A DNA stretch of 64,000 bases from Brevundimonas bacteroides DSM 4726 (GCF_000701445.1 NZ_JNIX01000009.1:186001-250000); one strand, 5' to 3'. Counted from the first letter of the stretch, positions 37,622-46,743 are shown. A program made the numbers and translations. The notes: generated by a model from the sequence alone, not told the origin.

Positions 37622-39870
37622 TGTCGGACACAGCGACCGCTGCTGAGGCCACAGAGGCCCGACCCACCTTGTGGGATCGGCTTGCCGCGGGTCGCGCCCG
37701 TGCCGCCTTCGTCGCGGCCTATGTCATCGCCGTCCTGATCACCGCCGCCGCCATCTGGATCGTCGCCGTCGCGCCCGAGGCCGGGGGCGGCGACGCCCAG
37801 GCCGCCGCAAGCCGGGCCGTGCTGGCGATCCTGTCAGCCAACCTCGTCCTGATCGCCGGCCTGGCGACCGTGGTCGGCCTCCAGGTCATGCAGCTGTCCC
37901 GCCGACGGCGCGAGGATCCGGGCGCCCGTCTGCACCTCCGCTTCGTGACCATCTTTTCTCTGGTCGCCCTGGTCCCGGCCGTGGCGATCGCCCTGGTGTT
38001 CGGCGTCCTGGTCAACCGCGGCGTCGACCGCTGGTTCAGCGACAACGTCAGCTCCGCCGTCGAGAACGGGGCCCGGATCGGCGAGGCCTATGTTGCGGAC
38101 GTGGGCGACGGCCTGAATGCCGACCTCGAGACCATGTCGATCGAGCTCGGCGGCATCCGCGACGCCTTCGACAATCGCATCCAGTTCTCTCAGGCCCTGA
38201 GCCAGATCGCGGGCTACTTCGGCTATCCGGCCGTCTACATCCTGAACGGCGACGGCGAGGTGCTGGCCCAGGGCGTCATGGAGGGCGCGCCCGCCTATGT
38301 CGCCCCGCCGCGCGAGGCGCTCGAAACCGCCGCCGAGGGCGAGGAAGCGCCCGTTGCCGTAACCGAACGCCCAGACACGGTCCGCGCCCTCTATCCCCTG
38401 CCAGAATACGGTGACGCCTACCTCTACGTCGTCCGCCCGCTCGCGCCCGGCATCATCGCCCGCATGCGCAACGGCGTGGAGTCGATACAGGCCTATCAGC
38501 TGGCCGAGGAAAGCCGCGCCCGCATCCAGGCCGCCTTCGCGCTAAGCTATCTGGAAACCGCGTTGCTGGTGCTCGTCGGCGCCGTATGGCTGGGCATGTC
38601 GGCGGCCAGCGCCATCTCGGCCCCCATCGGCCGTCTGGTGAAGGCGGCGGATCAGGTGGCCGGCGGCGACCTGTCGGCCCGTGTCGATCCGGAGGGCGCG
38701 CCCGGCGAGATCAAGACCCTGTCCGACGCCTTCAACCGCATGACCGGCGACCTCGAAACCCAACAGGCCGCACTGAAGACCGCCAGCGAGGAGGCGCAGG
38801 ACCGCAGCCGCTTCATCGAGACCGTACTGTCCGGCGTCAGCGCCGGCGTGATCGGTCTGGACAAGCGCGGCCGCATCTCCGCCATCAACGACAGCGCGCT
38901 GCAGCTCCTGTCGATCTCCGAGCTAGACGTGCATGGTAAGTCGCTGGCCGCCATCGCGCCGGAACTCAGCGAACTCGTCGGCCGGGTCGAGGCTCACATC
39001 GAGGAAGACATCGACGTCGCTCGCGAAGGGGAGACCCGGCGTCTGCGCGTCCGCATAGAGGGCGGCGTTGGCGGCGAAATGGTCCTGACCTTCGACGACA
39101 TCACCCGCCTAGTCACGGCCCAGAGGAACGCCGCCTGGCGCGACGTCGCCCGCCGCATCGCCCACGAGATCAAGAACCCCCTGACGCCCATCCAGCTCTC
39201 GGCCGAGCGTCTGCGCCGCAAGTACCGGACCAAGGTCGACGACGTGGAGGTCTTCGACCGCTGCACAGAGACCATCATCCGCCAGGTCGGCGACATCGGC
39301 CGCATGGTCGACGAGTTCTCCTCCTTCGCCCGCATGCCCGCGCCTCGGTTCACGAACGAGAACCCCGCCGAACTGCTGCGTGAGGCTGTCTTCGCCCAGC
39401 GTGTCGCGGCCCCGAACTTGCCAGTGGAACTGGTCGAACCGCTTCCCAAAGCCAAAATGAGATGCGACGGACGCATGGTCGGCCAGGCCCTGACCAACAT
39501 CCTGAAAAACGCGGGCGAAGCCGTCGCGGCGCGACGCTTGGCCGATCCCGACGACGCCTCGACTGCCATCCTCGCCCGGCTGGAGGTCGATGACGCGACC
39601 GCCACCTTCATCATCGAGGACGACGGCAAGGGCCTGCCGGTGCGGGATCGCGATCGCCTGACCGAGCCCTATGTCACCACGCGCGAGAAGGGCACGGGCC
39701 TTGGCCTGGCCATCGTCAAGCGCATTTGCGAGGACCACGGGGGCGAGTTGAAACTCGCAGACGCCGAGACTCTCAACGGCGCCCGCGTGTGCCTGATCTT
39801 CCCCCTTTCACCCCCTGTCCGAACCAGTCAGGCCGAGCCCAAGGGCAGCGGTCTGGCGGCCGCTGAATAG
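37621..39870 (+). CDS. ntrY: Nitrogen regulation sensor histidine kinase NtrY
   Basis: 749 residues from the ATG at 37621. Two N-terminal membrane segments, a periplasmic or sensor part (about 130-300), another TM near 305-330, a HAMP linker, a PAS domain (IGLDKRGRISAINDSALQLL), and a HisKA domain with AHEIKNPLTPIQLSAERL (His515). The ATPase lobe shows NILKNAGEAV, DDGKGLP and KGTGLGLAIVKR. NtrY phosphorylates NtrX and controls nitrogen, redox or envelope-related genes depending on species. It is directly followed by ntrX. Confidence 0.94.
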   Translation: MSDTATAAEATEARPTLWDRLAAGRARAAFVAAYVIAVLITAAAIWIVAVAPEAGGGDAQAAASRAVLAILSANLVLIAGLATVVGLQVMQLSRRRREDPGARLHLRFVTIFSLVALVPAVAIALVFGVLVNRGVDRWFSDNVSSAVENGARIGEAYVADVGDGLNADLETMSIELGGIRDAFDNRIQFSQALSQIAGYFGYPAVYILNGDGEVLAQGVMEGAPAYVAPPREALETAAEGEEAPVAVTERPDTVRALYPLPEYGDAYLYVVRPLAPGIIARMRNGVESIQAYQLAEESRARIQAAFALSYLETALLVLVGAVWLGMSAASAISAPIGRLVKAADQVAGGDLSARVDPEGAPGEIKTLSDAFNRMTGDLETQQAALKTASEEAQDRSRFIETVLSGVSAGVIGLDKRGRISAINDSALQLLSISELDVHGKSLAAIAPELSELVGRVEAHIEEDIDVAREGETRRLRVRIEGGVGGEMVLTFDDITRLVTAQRNAAWRDVARRIAHEIKNPLTPIQLSAERLRRKYRTKVDDVEVFDRCTETIIRQVGDIGRMVDEFSSFARMPAPRFTNENPAELLREAVFAQRVAAPNLPVELVEPLPKAKMRCDGRMVGQALTNILKNAGEAVAARRLADPDDASTAILARLEVDDATATFIIEDDGKGLPVRDRDRLTEPYVTTREKGTGLGLAIVKRICEDHGGELKLADAETLNGARVCLIFPLSPPVRTSQAEPKGSGLAAAE

Positions 39871-39879
39871 AGAGGCGAC

Positions 39880-41286
39880 ATGCGTTCCAACGGTGCCGAC
39901 ATCCTGGTCGTCGACGACGAGGCCGACATCCGCGATCTGGTCTCCGGCCTGCTCGAGGACGAGGGCCACTCCGTCCGCGTCGCCTCCAGCTCCGAGGAGG
40001 CGCTCGCCGCCATCCGCGCGAGGAAGCCCAGCCTGCTGGTGCTCGATATCTGGATGCAGGGCGGCGGTATGGACGGGCTGGAGCTGCTCGACGTGGTCAA
40101 GACGCTCGACGCCGACCTGCCGGTTGTCATGATCTCGGGCCACGGCAACATCGAGACGGCCGTGAGCGCGCTCAAGCGCGGGGCCTACGATTTCATCGAA
40201 AAGCCCTTCAAGTCCGATCGGCTGGTGGTCGTCATCGAGCGCGCCCTGGAGGCCGCTTCGCTGAAGCGCGAGAACCGCCGCCTGCGCGCTCAGGCCATGA
40301 CGCCGACCGGCCTGATTGGTCGCTCGGCCGCCGCCCAGGCGCTGCGCTCGACCATTTCCAAGGTCGCGCCCGCGAACAGCCGCGTCCTCATCTCGGGCCC
40401 TCCAGGCTGCGGCAAGGAGCTGGTGGCCCGCCAGATCCACGAGGCCAGCCCCCGGGCGCGGGCCGAGTTCGTCGCCATCTCCGCCGCCGGCATGACGCCC
40501 GAGCGTCTGGATCTGGAACTGTTCGGTGAGGAGGGCCACGACGGCCGGCCTCGCAAGATCGGCGTCTTCGAACGCGCCCACGGCGGCACCCTCTATCTCG
40601 ACGACGTGGGCGACATGCCCCGCGAGAGCCAGAGCCGCATCCTGCGCGTCCTGGTCGAACAGCGCTTCCGCCGCGTGGGCGGCGAGCAGGACGTCCAGGT
40701 CGACGTCCGCGTCGTCACCTCGACGTCCCGTGACCTCAAAACCGAGATCGCCGAGGGCCGCTTCCGCGAGGACCTGTTCCACCGCCTGAACGTCGTCCCC
40801 ATCCGCGTGCCGCCCCTGTCGGAACGGCGCGAGGACATCGCCGAACTGGTCGACTATTTCATCGAGACGCTCAGCGCGTCCCAAGGCCTGCCCAAACGCC
40901 GCCTGGGCGAGGACGCCATCGCCGTGCTCCAGGTCCATCCCTGGCCCGGCAATGTGCGCCAGCTCAGGAACAACGTCGAACGCCTGCTGATCCTCGCAAC
41001 CGGCGACCTCGACCAGCCGATCTCCGCCGATATGCTGCCTCAGGAGGTCGCGGCGACAGGCGGCGCGTCCATGGGTACCGAACGCACCATCGCGCTCCCG
41101 CTCCGCGAAGCCCGCGAGGTGTTCGAGCGCGAGTATCTGGCCGCCCAGATCATGCGGTTCGGCGGAAACATCTCGCGCACGGCGGCCTTCATCGGCATGG
41201 AGCGGTCGGCGCTGCACAGGAAGCTGAAGTCGCTGGGCGTCTCGCCCGCGCGCGGCGGCGACGACGAGGACGGGAGCATCGACTGA
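39880..41286 (+). CDS. ntrX: Response regulator NtrX (AAA+ type without GAFTGA)
   Basis: 468 residues. Receiver domain with phospho-Asp56 (SLLVLDIWMQ), AAA+ domain with Walker A GPPGCGKE (173-180) and Walker B GGTLYLDDVGDMP, and a Fis-type HTH at the end (NISRTAAFIGMERSALHRKL). The GAFTGA loop that contacts sigma-54 is absent: ELFGEEGHDGRPRKIGVF is found where it should be. That agrees with other alphaproteobacterial NtrX proteins as known, so a sigma-54-independent action is likely. Its TGA overlaps the next gene's ATG by one base (TGATG). Confidence 0.95.
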   Translation: MRSNGADILVVDDEADIRDLVSGLLEDEGHSVRVASSSEEALAAIRARKPSLLVLDIWMQGGGMDGLELLDVVKTLDADLPVVMISGHGNIETAVSALKRGAYDFIEKPFKSDRLVVVIERALEAASLKRENRRLRAQAMTPTGLIGRSAAAQALRSTISKVAPANSRVLISGPPGCGKELVARQIHEASPRARAEFVAISAAGMTPERLDLELFGEEGHDGRPRKIGVFERAHGGTLYLDDVGDMPRESQSRILRVLVEQRFRRVGGEQDVQVDVRVVTSTSRDLKTEIAEGRFREDLFHRLNVVPIRVPPLSERREDIAELVDYFIETLSASQGLPKRRLGEDAIAVLQVHPWPGNVRQLRNNVERLLILATGDLDQPISADMLPQEVAATGGASMGTERTIALPLREAREVFEREYLAAQIMRFGGNISRTAAFIGMERSALHRKLKSLGVSPARGGDDEDGSID

Positions 41287-42149
41287 TGTCGCGCGTGGCC
41301 TATGTGAACGGCGTCTACCGTCCTCACCGCGAGGCGACGGTGCATGTCGAGGATCGCGGCTTCCAGTTCGCCGACGGAGTCTATGAGGTCTGGTCGGTGT
41401 TCGACGGCAGGATGGCCGATTTCGACGGCCACATGACGCGGCTTCACCGCAGCCTGAACGAGCTGCGCATCGACATTCCCATGACCCGCGACGCCCTGAC
41501 CCGGGTGCTGAAGGAGACGATCCGGCGGAACCGCGTCCGCAACGGCATTGTCTATCTCCAGGTCACGCGCGGCACGGCGCGCCGCGACCATCCGTTTCCC
41601 GCGCCGGGCACGCCACCGAGCGTCGTGGTCACCTCCAAGTCCATCCCGTTTAATCGCTCCCAGGCCCAGGCCGCCAAGGGCGTGGCGGTCGTCACCCATC
41701 CCGACATCCGCTGGGGCCGTTGCGACATCAAGACGGTCGGCCTGCTCCCCAATGTGCTGGCCAAGCAGGCCGCCCGCGACAAGGGCGCCTATGAGGCCTG
41801 GATGGTCGACGAGATGGGCCTGGTCACCGAGGGCTCCTCGACCAACGCCTGGATCGTGGACAAGGACGGCAAGCTCCGCACGCGGGATACGCAGGCCAAC
41901 ATCCTGCGCGGCATCACCCGCGCGGCCATCATGGACCTTGTCCGGACCGAGGGGATCGAGCTGGACGAACGACCCTTCAGCGTCGATGAGGCCAAACAGG
42001 CGAAGGAAGCCTTTTTCACCGCCGCCGGCGCCTTCGTCATGCCGGCCATCTCTATCGACGGGGTCAAGATCGGCGACGGCAAACCCGGCCCCATCGCGAC
42101 CAAGCTGCGTGAACGCTACCTTGAAGCCGCGCGGCGAGACGCGGTGTAG
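41286..42149 (+). CDS. dat: D-amino acid aminotransferase (PLP fold type IV)
   Basis: 287 residues. It has the class IV aminotransferase layout: VHVEDRGFQFADGVYEV at the start, IVYLQVTRGTARRDH in the middle, Lys149 in CDIKTVGLLPNVLAK as the PLP Schiff-base lysine, and VTEGSSTNAWIV. Such enzymes interconvert D-Ala and D-Glu, feeding peptidoglycan. The start is coupled to ntrX (TGATG). This ntrX-dat-hfq-hflX order is seen in other alphaproteobacteria. Confidence 0.9.
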   Translation: MSRVAYVNGVYRPHREATVHVEDRGFQFADGVYEVWSVFDGRMADFDGHMTRLHRSLNELRIDIPMTRDALTRVLKETIRRNRVRNGIVYLQVTRGTARRDHPFPAPGTPPSVVVTSKSIPFNRSQAQAAKGVAVVTHPDIRWGRCDIKTVGLLPNVLAKQAARDKGAYEAWMVDEMGLVTEGSSTNAWIVDKDGKLRTRDTQANILRGITRAAIMDLVRTEGIELDERPFSVDEAKQAKEAFFTAAGAFVMPAISIDGVKIGDGKPGPIATKLRERYLEAARRDAV

Positions 42150-42171
42150 GCTCGCTCGAGGCGGGCCGATC

Positions 42172-42394
42172 AGGTTTCATCACAGCGAGCACGGCGTTTG
42201 CACGGCGAACACGACGAGACCGAACGGTGGCCGAGAGCGCCGAATGCCGAACTCCGGCAGAGGTGGGGAATGAAGGGCGGCTTCGCCGTCAGTCCTTAAT
42301 AGGGCGCGATCACGACCGACCGGATCGATGACGGAGACCTCAACTCGGTCCTGCCGTGTCCTCCGTGAATTCGCTGTGCTCGCCGTGATGAACC
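42172..42394. repeat. MITE-like element with about 54-bp imperfect terminal inverted repeats
   Basis: The 395-bp gap between dat and hfq contains a left arm (42172-42225) and a right arm (42341-42394) that are reverse complements of each other with few mismatches; the outer half shares TTCATCAC, GCGAGCAC and further blocks. The central about 115 bp has no gene. The size and structure suit a non-autonomous transposable or palindromic intergenic repeat. The remaining 150 bp up to hfq must contain its promoter, but no clear elements stand out. Confidence 0.65.
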
Positions 42395-42544
42395 TCCGCT
42401 CGTTCCATGCCCAATGGCTGCCATCAAGCTCATACCCGGTTGCCGCCCCCGCGTTCCCTCGTCTACGCTAGACCCGTCGGCCCGACCGACCTCGCGCGCC
42501 TCCCCGCCCGCGACGAACCAAGAAGAACAGGGAACCAACCCGCC

Positions 42545-42790
42545 ATGTCGCAAGACAAGCGTCAGAACCTTCAGGACACCTTCCTCAACTCGGTCCGCAA
42601 GACCAAGACGCCGCTGACCATCTTCCTGGTCAACGGGGTCAAGCTGCAGGGCATCGTGACCTGGTTCGACAACTTCTGCGTGCTGCTCCGTCGCGACGGT
42701 CAGGCCCAGCTGGTCTACAAGCACGCCATCTCCACCATCATGCCCTCGGCCCCCGTCCAGCTGTACGAGCCCGAGAGCGACGAAGATTGA
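42545..42790 (+). CDS. hfq: RNA chaperone Hfq
   Basis: 81 residues. The Sm1 and Sm2 motifs are clear: [37 protein letters not shown] and [15 protein letters not shown]. The C-terminal tail is short and acidic (YEPESDED), as in alphaproteobacteria. It forms a hexamer that pairs small RNAs with mRNAs. An AGGGAAC-like ribosome site lies upstream. hflX follows. Confidence 0.97.
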   Translation: MSQDKRQNLQDTFLNSVRKTKTPLTIFLVNGVKLQGIVTWFDNFCVLLRRDGQAQLVYKHAISTIMPSAPVQLYEPESDED

Positions 42791-42839
42791 GGCTGAGCGC
42801 CGCGTCCGGGGGGACGTTCGCTCCGGCCGGAAGGACCCC

Positions 42840-44132
42840 TTGAGCAAACTCATCGACCACGCCGTCCCCCTCATCCGGGCGGTCGTCATCCATCCCGATT
42901 TCGGCGAGCGGTCCTCCCGCTCGGCCGCCGACCGTCTGGAGGAGGCCGCTGGCCTCGCCCGCGCGCTGGACCTCGACGTCCGCGCCGAGGAGGTCGTGCG
43001 TCTTCGCAAGACCACCCCCGCCACCCTGTTCGGCTCGGGCAAGGTCGAGGAGCTCGCCGCCCTCATCCGCGCCGCCGAGGCCGAGGCCGCCGTCATCGAC
43101 GACCAGCTGACGCCGGTCCAGCAGCGCAATCTGGAAAAGGCCTGGGACTGCAAGGTCATCGACCGCACCGGCCTGATCCTGGAGATCTTCGGCCGCCGCG
43201 CCCGCACCAAGGAGGGCCGCCTTCAGGTCGAGCTGGCCCGCCTCGACTACGAACGCTCGCGCTTGGTCCGCACCTGGACCCACCTGGAGCGCCAGCGCGG
43301 CGGCACCGGCTCCACTGGCGGCCCCGGCGAGACCCAGATCGAGCTCGACCGCCGCCTGATCGCCGACCGCATCGTCAAGCTGAAGTCCGAGCTGGAGGAG
43401 GTCCGCCGCACGCGCGGCCTGCACCGCAAGCAACGCCAGAAGGCCCCGTTCCCGACCGTCGCCCTGGTCGGCTACACCAACGCCGGCAAGTCGACCCTGT
43501 TCAACCGGCTGACGGGGTCCGAGGTCATGGCCAGGGACCTGCTGTTCGCCACGCTGGACACCACTCAGCGCACGATCCGCCTGCCGGCTGGCCGCCCCGC
43601 CATCATCGCCGACACCGTGGGCTTCATCTCCGACCTGCCGCACGAACTGGTCGAGAGCTTCCGCGCCACGTTGGAGGAGGTGGGCGAGGCCGACCTGATC
43701 CTGCACGTCCGCGACATCGCCTCGCCCGACACTGTCGCCCAGTCCCAGGACGTCGAGGCGGTGCTGAAGCAGATCGAACAGCCCGAAGGCAAGGACCGCC
43801 GCATCCTGGAGGTCTGGAACAAGATCGACCTGCTGGACCCCGAGGCCCGCGAGGCCATCGAAGGCCAGGCCGCCCGCGCCAACACCGACGCGGTCGCCGT
43901 CTCCGCCTGGACCGGCGACGGCATCGAGCCCCTGCGCCACGCCATCGCCGCCCGCATCGACGACGACCCCGAAACCGAGGTCACGCTCGACCCCTCACAG
44001 GGCGAAGCCCTCGCCTGGCTCTACGAACACGGCCGCGTCATCGGCCGCGACACGGACGGGGAGGGGCGGATGCGGTTGACGGTGCGGCTGGATCCGCAGG
44101 CGATGGGGCGGTTCGAGCAGAGGTTTGGGTAG
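42840..44132 (+). CDS. hflX: GTPase HflX
   Basis: 430 residues from TTG at 42840, with AAGGA 5 nt upstream. The N-terminal HflX domain contains [17 protein letters not shown] and a [20 protein letters not shown] linker. The G domain shows [43 protein letters not shown] and WNKIDLL. HflX splits stalled or hibernating ribosomes. It is the last gene before the accessory-looking SIR2-like insertion. Confidence 0.95.
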   Translation: MSKLIDHAVPLIRAVVIHPDFGERSSRSAADRLEEAAGLARALDLDVRAEEVVRLRKTTPATLFGSGKVEELAALIRAAEAEAAVIDDQLTPVQQRNLEKAWDCKVIDRTGLILEIFGRRARTKEGRLQVELARLDYERSRLVRTWTHLERQRGGTGSTGGPGETQIELDRRLIADRIVKLKSELEEVRRTRGLHRKQRQKAPFPTVALVGYTNAGKSTLFNRLTGSEVMARDLLFATLDTTQRTIRLPAGRPAIIADTVGFISDLPHELVESFRATLEEVGEADLILHVRDIASPDTVAQSQDVEAVLKQIEQPEGKDRRILEVWNKIDLLDPEAREAIEGQAARANTDAVAVSAWTGDGIEPLRHAIAARIDDDPETEVTLDPSQGEALAWLYEHGRVIGRDTDGEGRMRLTVRLDPQAMGRFEQRFG

Positions 44133-44277
44133 AAGTCCTCGTTGCCGTATGCCTCGCCGAGGGGTGCCTTGGGCGCTGGTTGATGGTGGCTGACCGCGAC
44201 CTCAGGAGGCTCATCAAGTCAAGCTTGGGTCGGTAGAAGCGGTGCCGCAGGCTGGCTCGCTTCGACGCGGAGGATGG

Positions 44278-45261
44278 ATGGTTTCGACGGTTGTGGTGAT
44301 AGGAGCTGGTGCCAGCAAAGAGTTTGGCAGAGACATGCCAACGGGTGCCGAACTTGCGACCAGCATTCAAGATTTGCTGGATCGAGAGCTAAGGAGAGGG
44401 TCGTCGGCAACACCTATACGTGAGGCTCTTGCTCGCGATGGCGGACTGCGCGACGAGCACCTAGCTGCTATGCGCCGAATTCGCGACGGGCTTGGTGGAA
44501 AGGACTCCATCGACGATTTCATAGCCGAATGGCAGCATCTTCCTACTTTGTCCGAAGTAGCGAAGTTATGCATCTCCCATTGTATACTGCAATCTGAAAG
44601 CGGAACGGAACTGATCGGCGAAGAGCAAGGGGGCCGCCTGACCGGGATGGCCAATGTTAGGGGGACTTGGCTCGGTCAGATCGCTCGTTATGCTAATCCA
44701 AGTGTCGCAAGACGCGATGTTTCCGGAAGCCTGAGCAACGTAGGCTTTGTCACCTTCAACTACGACCGTTGCATCGAGCGGTTTCTGACTGGCTGGTTTC
44801 AGATGCAAGGGCTAGAGGAGTCAGACCTCGTCAACCTACGCCGCCAAGTGCCCGTCTATCACATCTATGGCTCATTGGGCCATACTTCTGAGTGGGGTGG
44901 AACCGTAGCTTTTGGAGCCTCAGACGTCTGGTCAACACTACGTGCGGCTAAGAATATCAAGACCTATACCGAAGCGTTGACGCCGACCGAGAGGAAACAG
45001 ATATACGAAATGGTCTCCGGCGCTGAGAACGTGCTTCTTTTGGGAGTGGGCTATCATCCGCAGAACTTGGCTGTCCTTTTCGGGAACAGCGGGTTCAACG
45101 GATTGCAAAAAGTATGGGCGACGACCCTGAACCTCCGTCGCCGTCAACTAGAGCGCGCGCAAGGCTACTTCGGTGCTGCGCCTGCTGAGAACGTTCGATT
45201 CTTGAGCAGCACCGCTTCCGATCTCCTGAATGAGTATCGCGACGACATCTTTGATCCCTAG
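44278..45261 (+). CDS. SIR2-like domain protein, candidate anti-phage effector
   Basis: 327 residues from the ATG at 44278, with GGAGG 4 nt upstream. The N-terminal Rossmann start VVVIGAGASKEFG (GAGAS 9-13) matches the NAD-binding loop of SIR2-like proteins. FVTFNYDRCIE (Asn161, Asp163) and PVYHIYGSLG (His195) correspond to the Asn and His motifs of this superfamily. A late NVLLLGVGYHPQNLAVLF block is also typical. The gene is visibly lower in GC than its neighbours and uses AT-ending codons, a sign of transfer. SIR2-like proteins in bacteria often degrade NAD during phage infection; here that is inference. Two TAG stops in tandem end it. Confidence 0.75.
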   Translation: MVSTVVVIGAGASKEFGRDMPTGAELATSIQDLLDRELRRGSSATPIREALARDGGLRDEHLAAMRRIRDGLGGKDSIDDFIAEWQHLPTLSEVAKLCISHCILQSESGTELIGEEQGGRLTGMANVRGTWLGQIARYANPSVARRDVSGSLSNVGFVTFNYDRCIERFLTGWFQMQGLEESDLVNLRRQVPVYHIYGSLGHTSEWGGTVAFGASDVWSTLRAAKNIKTYTEALTPTERKQIYEMVSGAENVLLLGVGYHPQNLAVLFGNSGFNGLQKVWATTLNLRRRQLERAQGYFGAAPAENVRFLSSTASDLLNEYRDDIFDP

Positions 45262-45264
45262 TAG

Positions 45265-45276
45265 CTGACCGGTCAG
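45265..45276. repeat. 12-bp perfect palindrome just after the SIR2-like gene
   Basis: CTGACCGGTCAG starts 3 bases after the stop. It could be a protein-binding site, part of a weak terminator, or chance. The remainder of the 139-bp gap to the next gene shows nothing else recognisable. Confidence 0.35.
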
Positions 45277-45400
45277 AACAGCTAGAGATGCTAAAACCAG
45301 GCGGACCCGACCGCACGACAGGCTGAAGAAAGAATGCCGAGTAAGACGCTCTGAGGCCCTGCGTCCGATTCTGACGCACCGCCGTGCCACACTGCCCGCC

Positions 45401-45961
45401 ATGACCCACACCCCCCACGTCACGGGCAGCACCCAGCTGAACCCCTTTGAACTCGACGGTCTCGGCGGCACCTACTGGGACCATGCGCGGCGGGAGTATC
45501 TCGCCGGCGTCAAGGCGACGACGATCTGCCAGAAGTACGGCATGTCGCTCAGCTCATTCCGGATGCACGCCCGCGCCGGAGGCTGGCGGCGCATCGACCA
45601 GCGCGCCTGCGAGGTGCCGCCGGAGTTCGGCGAATACCATCCCGACGACGAGGTCAGCTTCGCCGATCTGGCCGACCAGGCCTTCCTCAACATCCGCCGC
45701 GCGCTCGGCTCGGGCCGCGCGGCCGAGGCCTCGACCTGGATGCGCGTCTACGACCGTCTCGCCGACCGCGCCCGCTCCGAGGTCATGGCCGAACTGCCCG
45801 ACATCAAGCCGCCCCTGCTGGAGGACAAACGCGAGCCGCTGAGGTTGGGCCCAGTGGATGATTCTGACATGAGCAAAATCAATATTCTGTCGCCGTTAGC
45901 GGTGTCAGAAACTCAGACTTTGGACTCGTTGGACTCGGTGTCCCCAGAGTCCAATCCTTAA
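45401..45961 (+). CDS. HTH-like protein of unknown function
   Basis: 186 residues. Residues about 27-65 (ARREYLAGVKATTICQKYG, then MSLSSFRMHARAGGWRRI) look like a helix-turn-helix as in terminase small subunits or transposase-like proteins. The rest is helical, with RRALGSGRAAEASTWMRVYDRL. I do not recognise a specific family. High GC over most of its length suggests a resident gene. The last codons run through TTGGACTCG repeats and encode LDSLDSVSPES, then TAA overlaps the mazG stop (TTAA). Confidence 0.65.
   Translation: MTHTPHVTGSTQLNPFELDGLGGTYWDHARREYLAGVKATTICQKYGMSLSSFRMHARAGGWRRIDQRACEVPPEFGEYHPDDEVSFADLADQAFLNIRRALGSGRAAEASTWMRVYDRLADRARSEVMAELPDIKPPLLEDKREPLRLGPVDDSDMSKINILSPLAVSETQTLDSLDSVSPESNP
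45920..45957 (+). repeat. GANTC-rich direct repeat and hairpin at a convergent junction
   Basis: TTGGACTCG occurs twice in tandem (45920-45928, 45929-45937). TTGGACTC (45929-45936) then pairs with GAGTCCAA (45947-45954) across a 10-base loop. Three GANTC sites are present. The 9-mer is the same as in the array before hldE. It lies at the very end of the HTH-like gene, next to the convergent mazG stop, and may act as a terminator. Confidence 0.7.
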
Positions 45962-46743
45962 CGCCGCTCCGCCGCCTTCGCCGCGTCCCACAGGGCGTCC
46001 ATCTCGGCCAGGTCGCTCTGGTCAGGCGTTCGCCCGTCCTTCGCCAGCTCCGCTTCGATAAAGCCGAAGCGCCGCACGAACTTGGCGTTGGCCCCCCTCA
46101 GCGCGTCCTCCGGCTCCACGCCCAGCTTCCTCGCCAGGTTGGCCATGACGAACAGCAGGTCGCCCATCTCCTCGCGGGCCTTGTCCAGGTCGCCCGCCGC
46201 GATCTCGGCCCTCAGCTCGGCGACCTCCTCGTCCAGCTTGTCGAAGACCTCGTCGGTCGAGGGCCAGTCGAAGCCGACCCGCGCCGCCCGCTTGGTCAGC
46301 TTGGCCGCCCGGTGCAGCGCCGGCAGGCCCACGGGCACGTCGTCCAGCACACCCGTCTGCGCCTTGGCCGCCCGCTCCGCCGCCTTGATGTCCTCCCAGC
46401 GCAGCTTCTGGGCGGGCCCGCTGATCTGCGCGTCCTCCTCGCCGAAGACGTGCGGGTGGCGTCGGATCAGCTTGTCCGACATGGCCTCGGCTACGTCGTC
46501 GAAGGCGAACAGGCCCTGTTCCTCGGCCATGCGGGCGTGGAAGATCACCTGGAACAGCAGGTCGCCCAGCTCGGCCTTCAGCTCGGCCATGTCGCCCCGC
46601 TCGATGGCGTCGGCGACCTCATAGGCCTCCTCGATGGTGTAGGGGGCGATGGTGGCGAAGGTCTGCTCCACGTCCCACGGACAGCCGCCGTTCGGATCGC
46701 GCAGCCGGACCATGATGTCCTTCAGCCGGTCGACGGGGGTCAT
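45958..46743 (-). CDS. mazG: Nucleoside triphosphate pyrophosphohydrolase MazG
   Basis: 261 residues from the ATG at 46743. Two MazG repeats: the first around LRDPNGGCPWDVEQTFATI and EEAYEVADAIE with ELKAELGDLLFQVIFHA, the second around DEEVAELRAEI and EEMGDLLFVMANLARKLG. The EExxE and ExxD metal-binding residues are present in both. It hydrolyses NTPs to NMPs. The start overlaps the stop of the upstream transporter gene (ATGA). Converges with the HTH-like gene. Confidence 0.95.
   Translation of the reverse strand: MTPVDRLKDIMVRLRDPNGGCPWDVEQTFATIAPYTIEEAYEVADAIERGDMAELKAELGDLLFQVIFHARMAEEQGLFAFDDVAEAMSDKLIRRHPHVFGEEDAQISGPAQKLRWEDIKAAERAAKAQTGVLDDVPVGLPALHRAAKLTKRAARVGFDWPSTDEVFDKLDEEVAELRAEIAAGDLDKAREEMGDLLFVMANLARKLGVEPEDALRGANAKFVRRFGFIEAELAKDGRTPDQSDLAEMDALWDAAKAAERR

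Noticed and set aside
44133..44277. Attachment site flanking the SIR2-like gene
   Set aside because: No integrase or tRNA is nearby and I could not find matching direct repeats on both sides.
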